Source: Nymphaea colorata (Eukaryota; Streptophyta; Magnoliopsida; Nymphaeales; Nymphaeaceae). Taken from it: 64,000 nucleotides of DNA. How positions within the stretch are numbered: position 1 is the stretch's first letter; the number at the start of each line of letters is the position of its first letter. Of the stretch, positions 12,188-24,227 are shown in pieces. The translations under genes were made by a program, and so were the position numbers. The notes beneath the pieces are model-generated. The model did not search any database and was not told where the DNA came from. It was given only the letters and a program-made list of their open reading frames with translations. Location of the stretch: the NCBI RefSeq assembly GCF_008831285.2, contig NC_045139.1, positions 17,342,354 to 17,406,353 of the forward strand, read 5' to 3'.

Positions 12188-15100
12188 TCACGTGAACTTG
12201 GGCAATAGGTTGAGGATATAAGACTAAAGTATTGGAGAAGATGTGGTAAGAAATGATTGAAGATGTAGAGTGGGGGGTGCGCTAGAAAGAAAGGGAGAAA
12301 TAGAGAATGTGGTAGGCTTCATCCTCTTCATATATATGTACGATGAGCTGCTCTGGTATGGAAGGAGGAGATGACAGTTCCTTTTGCTCTAGATATCATG
12401 GTGGACTCAATTATGCTAATAGTAAGGCCAATAACTTCCAGCCTGGTCCACCCCTCCCCTCCCCAGGATCTCACATACCCCACCTTTTTCTCTAACAAAA
12501 GTATATAAATACATAAATAAATGAACTCTACTTTGTAAATATCAAAATTATTCGTTTAAACATGTTTTGGGTGATAACCTCTAGAATGGCATTTAAAGTA
12601 TGTTTAGACGACAGTCGAAACTTAAGTCTCTTAAAACCCCAAAGGGCATGAATAACAAGTCTGGCCTCGTTGTTTGGAACGACCTGACTCATTCCTATGC
12701 TGGGTTCGAGCCTCTGGTTTGATGGATCCCAACTCGTCTCCTATGTGTTTCTTATTTAACTCCAAAAGAGTTGAAAAACAGGACAATCAACCACTTTAAC
12801 GACCCACTTTGCAAGTATTTGAAGATCTCTCAGTAAGGAACTAAACATCTCAAAATGGAAGTGTCTCGTTACCAACCAAACACATGTATCATACACATAA
12901 TACAATGTTTTCGAGGGTGCCATCCAATGTATGCCTTAAATGCTCTCACATAGTATTTTCAACTTCAAATTAGGGACTAATTAATGAGGTTTATTGGAAA
13001 CGCTAAAACTGGAAAAATTTTACAAATGGGAAACGGGAAAAGTTTTACCTAGAAAAGGGAAAATAGAGAAAAGAAATCTCTCCTTGGAATGAGTGGTGGG
13101 GGAGGGCCCCCTCGTGTTTGTTTGGAATTTTCTTTTTAAGCCAATAAATAATTGAGCAAGTGGGGAATCCTGCCATTTCCCAAAAAATAATAATAAAATA
13201 AGCGAAATTAAAATTCAACCTCTCCGGACGGTTTTGTGGTACTACAACGCACAAAAAGGAAGACTCCAAAAACATATTCCTGTTTGTTTGTTTTGCCTCT
13301 TGTTTCAACCATTCAATCCTGGCCGTTCAAAAAATATATTTTGAATTCTAAAAATAATAAATATAAATAAATATGTGCGGTCCACGTTCAATGGAAATAA
13401 ATATTTAGATAACGAAGATTCCAATCTTTTCCTTTTAGGGATAAGAAATTTTAATGCCGAGTCTGTTGACCTTCGGTTGCGAGAAGATTCACCGAGTCCA
13501 GTCGTGTTGTCGTCACCAGAATCACGGGAAAATCTTTTCCCTGAGAAAACTTTTTCCCTTGATTACTTTTTCTTCCCTTTTCTTGCTGGTATTTTTCAAC
13601 CGGAGGGGCATGTTATTGCTTCTGGCATCGGACCAACGAAAATTTTTTCAATCGGATTATTTTTCCCAAGGTTTTAAAAGGATGAACCCCAAAAAAATTG
13701 AATTATTTTTTGAACGGAAGAAACTTTGATGTTTCGAGTATAAAACGAAAAATCATAAGATTTATAAATGAAGAGATGCAATCATGCAAAGGGTTTATAC
13801 GCGAGTTCTGTCAGCCATTTTCAAGTTGGACTTGATCGGACTCTGTTTGATTGGATTTGGATTTCAACTCACTTTTCGAAGCCAAATCTGGATTACTAGC
13901 ATAAAGTTTGAATTTATCAGTAAGAGTTTAGATTTTTTTTCTGAGCTTTAGTATGATGTTGGCAGATGGGCGATTCATGTGCCATTTGCCGTACTTTTTG
14001 TATTTTGTTATTTAAAAAATATATGATCATATTTATGAGAATTTTTATTACCAACCCATCTGAATTATTAGATCTGGCCATTTGATTCAATCGTCTGACT
14101 TTTACCACAGTGAATTTCAACGTTTAGGCCGGTGACAAGATCTTCTAGGTGGACTTCCCAAGCCTGGTTCTCAAATTTCTTTTTGAATCTTGGACAATGT
14201 GAGTGATTCCCTTAGGAATGTGACAATTGAGACCTAATTTTATGGGTGTCCAAGAATCAAACACGAGAGAAAATAATTTTCCATTAAAACTTTGTCTTTA
14301 ACACATCATAGGGGAATGCTCGTGTGGGCAAAACTCCCCCTCCATTGTCGCGGGTTTTCAAAGTCTAAGGTTGTGTCGGGACCTAAGCAACAGTGCACAG
14401 CACTCTATCAGTCCGACCAGCCACGTTATGCCCCTTATGGCTTCACATTCACCCGAAAAGCTTCAAAAAATGAGTCGCCATGGATGATAGGGAGAAGGAT
14501 AGAAGTTTCTGCTTTTTATTGAGCGGTATAATGAAATGCTCCTAAACAAAATGGACCAGCTAACATATTTGGATCTGGATCATGCTATTCACCGATCCAA
14601 ACTGCACAATGAGGGACATTTTCAGTAATTAGTCACAATAATAAGCCTTGTTTGCTTAGCACATTTGGAGTGCGTCCGATCATGTGAAGCTGGCAAAGGT
14701 TGGTGCCTTTTTGAGAAGCAAGTGGGAATCCAGATGGATCGGATATTTACGATTCCGCCCCCTGGATCATTTTTTTTATTGAGCACCATGGTTTTAATAA
14801 AAGGGAAAGAAGAAAGGGTAGCGTGATTAACTGCCACGTTTACACTAATTAGAAATTAAATACCACCGAAAGCAAGCAGAAATTAAAAAATGAGAATAAA
14901 ATATCCAAAAACAATCATTGGATCGTGGGTAGGTAGGGTTCATACCCGAACCCATGTTTTTGGATTGATTCTCTTCTTCTTCTTTTTATATTTTTCTGAC
15001 CATTTCTGGTAGATGCTCATAATTGGTGCTGGTGACCTCCAGATTCCTACATTAAAGGGATGCTCTTGATTGTTTGGTTATTTAAAACCGATCCTAACTG

Positions 15101-18100
15101 CAACGTTAATTGGAAATATACATATAATCTATACATCACATGGATATGAATACGAAGCAGCATTATGGATTAAAAATAAATGAACATTTTTTCTTTCAAA
15201 AATCCTTGAGTGGTATGTGCTTAATTATCACAGGTCACTTTTTTCTGGATTTTGTTTTAGTTTTTACCAAAGAAGTTAATTGTTTGCCAAAAAAAAAAGA
15301 AGAAAAAGGAAAGGGGATTTTGATTGGCTCGGATTTGATATCATAATGAGGATTTAAAGTCCGAGGATTTGAGGTCAGACACTTTCTGTTCAACCTCAAC
15401 ATGAAGTTTGATCTACATATTAAAGATCTCAAGTCCTCATTTTTTAATCCAAGATTTTGTTCACTTTGTGAATTCCACATGAAACCCATTTCAAATCAGC
15501 CTCTGATTTGATACCCAAATCTATCAAACACACCCTCTCAACTATATCTTGGAACATGTAAACAAATAATCATAATCATAAATCCACTATCTGAAAAATC
15601 CCGATTTATTTTAACCTTTTTTGGTGATAATTTGAAAAGATGTGGGGGAGAAATAAATCTTTTGAGATATATTTAACATAAAGAAGATATTTAAACATGG
15701 AAATAAAGAAAAAAAGCAAAACCACATTAATTATAACAAGAAAATATCATATGTGATAATAAATTCGTAACATCTGGCATCATAAAACTCTGAGTTGTTA
15801 ATGGGTCCGGTCCGGTATGAGAGCTCTGTCATTATATTATATATCTTATTTCCCTCTGAATCCGATCGAATTTGGGCTTTGGGATCCGAATCGTTTGCAT
15901 CACCACTCTAAATGGGTGGTAGGTTTAACAACAATCAACAAGGGCGTATGGGCCACCCAAAAAACTTTCCCATGAAATAATAACAACAAGCACATGCTTG
16001 GCATCTAAGATGATATCAGACATTAATGATCAACTTCTTGTTAAGAAAAAACAACCGGATGCCTTGCTAAGCAACAAAATAGAGAAAGCTGGCGCACGGA
16101 ATGCATAATGGAATGCACTACTTGGTTTTACGATTTCGGGATAAAGCTTTTCTGGAAAATAATTAGCACCGGACAGTACCCGTTTCTGAAGTTGTCCTAT
16201 CATCAACTTAGGCTTTATCTAAATAAAAACAAAAGCATGGGAATCTCTTAGCTTTATGTAAAGACAGGACTAAGTACTGACAGTGAAGGGGCCGAACGAA
16301 AAGAGTTTAGGTGACAGCTGCGTATCTTCTATAAATCTAATGAGTCGAGTGCAAACAAGTTTGATGTGAGATAAATATTGTTTTATGGGTTACATGCAAG
16401 AGCTGGCAAGCTAAAGACTTGAATCATCAATTATTCTTCATAATATAGGTACTAAGAAAGTATGAGAAAAAAATTTTCACTCCAAAGTGTGAGAAAAATA
16501 TCAACAAGAGATGTCAATGCATTGGATTGACACCCAATCGACATGTTTAACAAAATTTGGATATTGGAAAAATTTTAAGATTTAGAAATCGTATCGGAAT
16601 TGGATTCAACGGTTGACACTCGATCAAATTCGAACTAAAATTCAGTTTTAAGTAAGAATCCGATCGGGTTTGAATTTGGATTCAGCTTCAAACAAACATC
16701 ATATATCTGATATCTATTCATTTTGAAAGTTCACTCTGAACATCTTATAATATGGTTCAGATTAGTTACATATCTAAAAGTTGGATTTAGATTGGCCATT
16801 ACTACTGAATTCACCATTTGTGCCAGAGTTTCTGGGTTGGTGCTGAACTTGAGATTTATTTTGATTAAGACCCCTTCCAAGGCTTGGTGGTTCTGTACTG
16901 AAGGATTGATGAGATCGAGAACTTACAGAATATTAAGGGTTCGAGCTGCTGCCCATTCTTCAGATGCCTGTAAGCATCTAGGTTGTTCCTCTGTCCTTTT
17001 CTCTTTAACTTCCATTGTTGAGACCACTTATTGTTCGGCATAGGTTGGCCTACTTAGGTTTCTATACCATCTTTCTAATGATTTTCAAATCCTCCAATTG
17101 GATCTTCAAAGTAGTCATTTTCTAACTCAGGATTCAAATAGGATTCGGGTTGTAAATTTAAAAATGGTACTGGGATACAGTATAGATTTTTCTTAATTAT
17201 ATTCACATCGAATTCAAAGATGTGAACATATGATAAACCAGATATATGAGATGGAACATCCTGAATCAGATTTGTTGACATCACTACATCACTAAACCTA
17301 TCTTTTGGATGCAACCCTGGAAGCAAGGCTTCATGATTATCAATTACCTGATGTTATTTCTTTCAACTTTTTTGCTTGAGATGCTAACTGTCAAATAAAA
17401 GAAGCAGGAGTCAAAGGTTTGTCATCTTGAAATATGTGCAATTTTATTGTTTCCAGTGTTTGTTTTTGTAAACAAAAAGTGTTTATCGATTTTTGAGAGG
17501 GAATAACCAATAGTTCACCCAAGCCCCAAAGCATTCCTGTACTCGGAAGGTATCTCCCTAAGTGAGGCCCCTTAAAAGAAAGAGTTTTTTCATTCCCATT
17601 TAGTATCTAAGGAGGTCTGACTTCTGCACTGCAGAAGATCTCCAACTGCTACAACAATTGAAGTATGGCCTATGGTCCCTTTGGGGCATACACTTCAACA
17701 TTGGACAAAGGCAGGGATGCCGGCGCATCGGGATTCAAAACCATTTAACCAGACCTGGTAAAGAAAATCAGACTTCATCACTCCTTGAGTCCAGATTTGT
17801 TATGCAGTTTCACAATTAAGTCTTCATTTGAGCCTGATCTCAATCATCATCCATTAAATATTCAACTTGATTACATAACAATTGTGCACCTTATGCAAGT
17901 TGGTTCAAGATTCCAAAAAGTGAAATCCAAATCCAATCATCTAAAACCCCGTTAAGTTTCGCAAAATGTTGAATCAGATCCAAATCTGAGACGACAACCT
18001 TATTGAAGGACCAGGATCCACTTAAGACGAGCGACACCCTTGTTGGCAAATATCTTCACTATTAGCTGAAAAGCCAGGTTCGCTAAAAAATGAAATCTGT

Positions 18101-18406
18101 CCAAACCTGAACACAAGTAGATCCATAAACAACTCGTCCCATTCTGATCAAAAGAGTGCAAACAGGTTCCATCTGATCAAAGTTCAAATCTCATTGTCAC
18201 TATCAAAGTGCGTGACACCAAAGTTGAAAAAGATGTACAATAAATCCACTTATGCTCCTAAACAAGCCAAAACCTTAAAAGCATAAGGATATGCACTTCC
18301 CGGTTTTATGCCCAAGAAATCCAAGCATTAAAAAAAAAAAAAACAAACAAACAAACTGTATCCAAATGAAAGTTTGGCATTGAAACTAACCTAAATTGTA
18401 GATTAG

Positions 18407-18616
18407 TTAAAAGATCCATGTTTTTCTCAGTAACGTTTGAAGCAATAAGTCTTCGATGAAATTGTCAGACACATGTGAAGTAAATTTCAATATTTTCGAA
18501 ACGAAGGAGAGCCCGAGGCCAACGCCAACAAAAAGCCCACCAAACATTAGAATGACCACACCATGGGGAAGCTCAGCAGCACAAGGTTGACAAAAATAAG
18601 GACTGCACCCCTTGAA
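18407..18616 (-). other. Candidate terminal exon encoding one hydrophobic segment (unassigned)
   Basis: On the minus strand a possible 3' splice site (GTAG at 18617-18620) is followed by 69 open codons and a TAA stop. The translation contains a 20-residue hydrophobic Gly-rich stretch, VVILMFGGLFVGVGLGLSFV, which would make a good membrane segment with GxxxG-type packing. It has no ATG of its own near the left border, so it could only be a last exon. It lies downstream of the A43 stop codon on the same strand and could be an alternative 3' exon of that gene, part of its 3'UTR, or an unrelated relic. A second frame here is also open for 30 codons after a different acceptor, so the coding case is not settled. 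Confidence 0.25.
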
Positions 18617-19061
18617 CTACTCCCCTTTCATGTCCAGGCCTAACCTCCTGCAATCCCTCTTCCTCCTGAATTGAAGATTACAGTAACGTGGAAAACTCTA
18701 TCAAACACAACGGAGACAAATATTTAATTTTCTAGCTAACAATAATCTGATTATACAAAACTAATCCACTTTCTTCATGGTATGGCGCCAGCGACACTAT
18801 AAACAAGGGCAGATCCCCTTCTGCCTTAAAATTAACAAATAAATAATACACGAGGAAACTCCACAACAACTAATGTGCCAGCAAGGGCAACTGCCTGAGC
18901 TGCACAAAGATATCAGAAGCAAAATTCGTAAAAATAACAGTCCAGTGTAAATTGCACAATGAACAAAATCATTTCGTTGGCACTGCAAAATGGGTAACCA
19001 GCACCGGATTATGTTTGCAAAGGAATGACAGTACACATCTTTGCCCCATCTCATGCATATT

Positions 19062-21125
19062 TCATGGCCTCAAATCCTCATGCATGCGTCTCCTCTTGGA
19101 TTTGTGTGTTTTTCTAGGGGTGGTGCTATTCTTCATTTGCAGATCTTGTTCTTGTGACTCCAATTTCGAGCTCAATTTGTCACGTTTCCTGAAATTCCGT
19201 ATGAAGATTAACGGCCAAGAATGATAGACCATCAGAAATTTATGAAAACTTCAGTCATCGAACCTAGCATGAAACATATACCTTGCTTTGTGTGAGTACA
19301 ACCATTGAACACTTCCAGTATCATGCGGCATCAGAGACCCCATTATATCACCAGTTGTTTCCTCAACACTGTTCAGCATTACAAATTGCTCAATAGTCTA
19401 TAGATATATATTACAATTACATGTATTTCTTAACATGTCAAAACTTCTGTGTTTTGCCATGCCAATTTTGGCACCGTTACCTTACCTATTTTATACACTA
19501 AAGGTAAAATATGTGCACTAACCACACATTTATTGACATAATACTGATGATGATGATAGTGATTTTGAACCTTAGTAGTTAGTCCCAATGGTCTTCAAAC
19601 AAACCCATTCTTTATTTCCTCACAGCAGATGCTTCTAAGAAAAACTACATGCCACAATTATTAACTAAACCAGAATAACCAATTATGTCATAATCTCACT
19701 ATAATGTACCACTTTCTTGACAAGTTAGTATATCTGTAAAAGGATATCATAGAAACATGATTGCTTGTCAAGATGTGCCTAAAGAGACTGAGTTGCTCAA
19801 TAATCAAGCAAGGTACTCTTACTAACCAAAACTGCAACCTTAGAGATTAGAATCCCAAAAATGAAATGCCAAAAACTTATTAAAGGATTTATTTTAACCA
19901 ATTATTGCATCATAACCATCAGTTGGGAAGCTAATATCCGGTACAAACATGGAAATGCAATAATTTAACAACTTTTCTTTTCTGCATTACTTGGGTGTCA
20001 TATCATGAACATTACTGGTAACAACATCCCATTATTAGCATCATAGCATTTCAACAATTCTATCTTCAAGGAACACATTATTGGCAATGCAAAAGTTGCC
20101 CATCAGATTTTCGGAATGTTTAGTTTTATAAGTACAAGATTAGCTAGTTAATGATGGATCTAATTCAACAAATAAACAAATCCCAATGGATTCCATATTT
20201 GATCCTTTTTATATGTTCAGCAACATTGTGGGCAGGGCTGAAAGCCTGAAACCAATAAATCTACAAGTATGAAAAAGTGTACACTACACTGAACCTTGCA
20301 TGACTGCATTACTGTAGCACAACTTTTCTACAACTAGTTCTAGTTTACTGCTGCTTTTGGTATCAGACTGAGAATATTGTAGTATGTTCCATCATGGGAG
20401 AAACTTTTATTCATTAGGCTAATATCATCCTGTCTGTATTTTGAAACATTCATCTAGCTTCAGGCCATAAGAAATAAAAAAGCCCTGTCTAGTTCTACTG
20501 TACTCATACTTTTACTTTAATTTCTCTCTCCTTTGATAGCCACCGGCTATCAAGGTTCCACTTACAAGAGAAAACTCAACACACTCAATTAAGGTTCTCC
20601 CTCCCAAAGCAAAAACAGATTCCCAAGTATGCCATAAAACCTCTAAACACCTGCCCACATTTATAAATGCAAGTTACAAGTCTTTGCAAGTGTAGCTGAC
20701 CCGTAGACCTAACACATGACTTGGACCCAATGACTATCACCCTTATTCTTAATTGTCATACCAGTAAATGAAAGCTAATTGCTACTAGCACATAAACTTA
20801 AATATGTACCTTTTTGCTACAAAATGCAGAATAGTACCAATTTGAATTACATGCCGCCGATGAAGTGTACTACGAAGCATTCTCTCATCACCCTAACAAA
20901 AGGAACAACTATCTTTATTAAATTTAATGTATAAATATTCTGTCCTTGGAATATTAAAGACAAAATTAAACCCAAAATAATCACTAAGCATACATTTTCT
21001 AGGTAACTGAATTCTTCACGGATGTCATCAAATGAAATGGTTGCAACTGAGATACCAAGCACGATAACACGAACAAAATCCAATCCTATTGTTGTCACCT
21101 TTCCTGCTGCAATATGAGATCACAA

Positions 21126-21178
<53 letters not shown>

Positions 21179-22946
21179 ACTTATGTACATAACGAATGTA
21201 CAGATCTCTAATATGGATGAACAAAAAGAACTCAAGGTCCTATGGATTTAGTAGTTAGGAAAATATAAAAGTACTATATCTGCATCTTCTGGTAAAAATG
21301 GACAGGCATGACTACAAATGTAGATCAACCAGAGCCGTTGTTGAATTTCATGAGAAATAAGGACGCAATACCAATACAAGGAACATACGAAAATTAAAGT
21401 GTGCTGGTCAAGTAGCAATAGAACATAGCGTGTAAAGCTCTAAGATACCTATCTTCCATTACAATCATGACCATCAACCTAAACCATAAATTCAGAGACA
21501 CTGTTTGAAAAGCAGTGAACACATCACATGCATTGCCAGATCTGCTTTTGTTGATTTTCTTTTTGTTGAATGAAACAGTTACCAAGAATATCCTAAATAT
21601 GCAGGATACAGAAAAACTGAACATGGAGAAGAAACCCGGTGAGCAGCTTTACAGAGAACTGACACATGACAAATTCTAAAAATATAGATAATGCTGGGGT
21701 AAAGATGTCAATGGACTATCTGTCAAACTGCCATTCCGCCAGCTGATTTTTTCTCTATATTCAATAAGCACCGTCAGTCTTTCAAGTTTCAAGATAAACA
21801 GCCACATCCAAATAGGTTTTCTTATAATAATTGGAAGCGAGAACCAAAAGCCAAAACAGGATCACATAAGTAAATTCTTCATAAAATGGTAAACTACTTC
21901 TGCAACCATTTGCAAGACGGATCCCACGAAGGTATGCATCCCTTCTTAAAGAACCTATGGTCCCAAGATTAAACAAATACTTTAGTCACGCAAAGTGAAA
22001 CCTTCATTTTCAAAGAAACTAAATCATGTAGCAATTCTGCATAGTACAAAATCGCAAGACCAACAATTTAACTACTACCTCATCAACAGGTACCACCATC
22101 AGATCGCCATCCAGCCTAGCATGTTCAATGGTAATTGTACCATTGGTAAATGATTGTACAGAATATCAGCTGCCTATGCCCATAGAAGCCACGGCGCTTC
22201 AACTAAAAGGTTATACCACACACATAACGGTGTGGTAATAAAATTCAAAAATCAAAAAGTTCAAGCATTGATTGTCTTAATTTAAATTAGGTCACTGATC
22301 TCTTGCTCCATAGTATCTAAAGAGCAAAATAACTCATCATTAAGCTTCATTGGAACGTATTCGAAATTTTCCCGGCGGGCATCGTAAGAAAATATGATTC
22401 ATAAACACACTATTGCTCACTGGGTTAAACCCGACCTCATCAATGAGTTGCACGTGATAGCTTACCTAGAAGCATCCCAGGTTTTGGAGAAAAAAGTAGT
22501 AGCTTAGTTCTCAATCGAACACCAAAATAAGGTGTCAATGAGCTCATCAATCTTGCTGTCTTATTTTGGATCTTCGTGTCATAGTGCGCGAGTACCACTC
22601 CATCAAACCGATCATCGTATCTGAAACAGACCCCAAATGAATGAGCTCAAACAAACAACTTCACATATGAAATTGCAGGCTTGGATCCATAATGAGATAG
22701 TCAACAAAAGCATGCCACTTCAGGAAAACGGGTCACAAAAGAAGGATTAACCGGGACACGGAACATTCAGCATTGTCAAAGACATGCATTTGATGATGAA
22801 AGCAACAAGCTATGGAGCGAGAGATAGAGAGATTACTTTAAGATCAGGGAGCTTAGTTGCTGACGGACTGCTTGCATGATGTTTTTGGATGCGGAAGGAT
22901 GCAAATAAACACATAGATTCGCCTCCGCAACCCTGAAAGCCTTCAT
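19062..22946 (-). CDS. RPA43: DNA-directed RNA polymerase I subunit A43 (RPA43), Rpb7-N-like
   Basis: Six coding exons joined on the minus strand: 22837-22946, 22466-22620, 20994-21106, 20810-20892, 19282-19368 and 19062-19188, giving 675 nt and 224 aa. A43 pairs with A14-type partners in the stalk of nucleolar RNA polymerase I, where it contacts the initiation factor Rrn3/TIF-IA for rRNA transcription. The Rpb7 N-terminal-like domain is clear: AEANLCVYLHPSASKNIM, then YDDRFDGVVLAHYD, YFGVRLRTKLLLFSPKPGMLL, and after the third splice VRVIVLGISVATISFDDIREEF. Residues HRRHVIQIGTILHFVAKS and DTGSVQWLY continue the OB-fold region, and the C-terminus is Lys/Arg-rich as in plant A43 proteins. All introns are GT-AG. 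The third-exon acceptor could also be 3 nt downstream (21103), which removes one residue. The start is the first ATG after an in-frame TAG. Confidence 0.9.
21129..21175. repeat. (GA)n microsatellite in A43 intron 2
   Basis: About 46 bases of perfect AG repeat lie within the 1.36-kb intron between the second and third A43 exons. Confidence 0.95.
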
Positions 22947-23013
22947 CGAGACCGCTTCAAATTCCCAAAGAAGCTCCCTCTTTGCCTCTCCCTGCCCCGA
23001 ATCGCGGAAGTCA

Positions 23014-23043
23014 AAACCCTATGTTATCAAAAGTCAGAACCCT
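23014..23043 (-). promoter_or_regulatory. Two telo-box motifs upstream of A43
   Basis: AAACCCTA at 23014-23021 and AACCCTAA-like sequence around 23038-23044 (TAGGGTTT and TTAGGGTT on the gene strand) lie about 70-100 bases upstream of the A43 start codon. Telo-boxes are typical of promoters and leaders of plant ribosomal-protein and ribosome-biogenesis genes, which fits a Pol I subunit. The motif is short and could occur by chance once, but two together next to this gene class are suggestive. Confidence 0.5.
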
Positions 23044-23254
23044 AAGACTGCACGTCTTTCAAGTGAACACACTGCTGCTGTAGGATGAGACTGCCAAACG
23101 GCAGCGGCAAAGCCTGAAGACTACCGTTTCGAACTGCAGCTTCTCTGAGAGAGAACTACTTCGAGAGAAGACTGGTCAGAAGGGGCAGGGAACGCCCTCC
23201 TACGAAAAGTCGGCGGGTTTTTGTGAGGGTTTTTCTCCGCGCCGCTTCGAAATT

Positions 23255-23262
23255 TTTGGCGC
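23255..23262 (+). promoter_or_regulatory. E2F-type site upstream of A43
   Basis: TTTGGCGC within TTTTTGGCGCC fits the E2F consensus (TTTSSCGC). It lies about 310 bases upstream of the A43 ATG in a GC-rich stretch that probably contains the promoter. It would suggest proliferation-linked expression; this is inference from the motif alone. Confidence 0.4.
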
Positions 23263-23299
23263 CTGCTCTCGGCGGAACAGAGAGGAGGCGGCGGCGGCG

Positions 23300-24227
23300 C
23301 GTTTCCTTTGCTTCCTCTATCGCTCTTCGCTCCTCCCTTAAAGCTTCAACTTGCTAAATATCGGAAGCTCCTTTATAAATATCGTCGTATCCCTTTCTTT
23401 TTTAAAGGGGAAAAAAAGTGCTTCTTTCAATATAAGTAGGAGTGATTAGGAAGCTGATTCTTGTAACATGCTCATTATTTCAAGTAAGTGTATACACTAT
23501 ACAAGTGTTGCGTTGGATTTATTTCATATAAATGAACACTCTATAATAGGAATATAACCACTCACCATTTTTCATTAATTAACCAGTCATAACTACTTTT
23601 TATATTTTTTAGTTTCCTATGTAAAATAACTGTGATGTATGTTAGCAAAACATTACAAATTCATACAAAAAGGAAATTGAGTGTATGGCTAAAATTTTAT
23701 AAGAATTTAGTAATCAACTGCTAGAAATTTATATTAAAATGTTTTATTTATTTATTTGTGCTTTAGACATATTCAATTAGTTAGGTGCTGCTTAATCAAA
23801 GTAATGTCGTGAGTTAGTTTAGAACTAAACTGTACAAACCTTGTCTATAGACTTCTACATTTGGATATGAAAGTGCATCACAGTCATATACAACAAGATT
23901 GGCAAGAGAAATTACCCTGCAGTTTAGATCCAACATTTATCACCAACTGGAATTAATGGGACTCATATTGAGTTATCGATTATATCTCAACAAATTATGC
24001 TCATATATAAAGAACCAATAATCGTTGCATCTGTAAATGTTTGGATTCTCGAGTCGGCCTCTCTACTCTTAACATTGCCTTTACATCAACAAAATTATAG
24101 GAGAAATCTTTACTACAGTCAAACTTAGGAAGTGGGAGAGGGAGTGTCTTCCTCTTCCCCGGTATATCCACTCTGGAGAGAGGTTTTCCCTCGCCTTCTC
24201 CACCAGAGAGAGCCAGAGAGGGAGAGA
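23300..24227. other. Divergent intergenic region between A43 and RBF1
   Basis: About 1.28 kb separates the two start codons. The A43-proximal 300 bases are GC-rich, the middle (23400-24100) is AT-rich with nothing recognisable, and 24170-24227 is a purine-rich RBF1 leader. No TATA box was identified with confidence for either gene. Confidence 0.5.

Larger units (their letters stand above)
8325..18406. other. Intergenic region with transposon debris, no supported gene
   Basis: Ten kilobases of AT-rich sequence. Recognisable parts are a SINE-like insertion (9647-9886), two long AT microsatellites (10162-10207 and 12095-12187) and a TIR-bearing MITE (10852-11240), all listed separately. ORFs such as 13375-13677, 14292-14522 and 16723-17043 (plus strand) lack recognisable domains and I do not call them. 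Nothing else structured was noticed. Confidence 0.55.
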
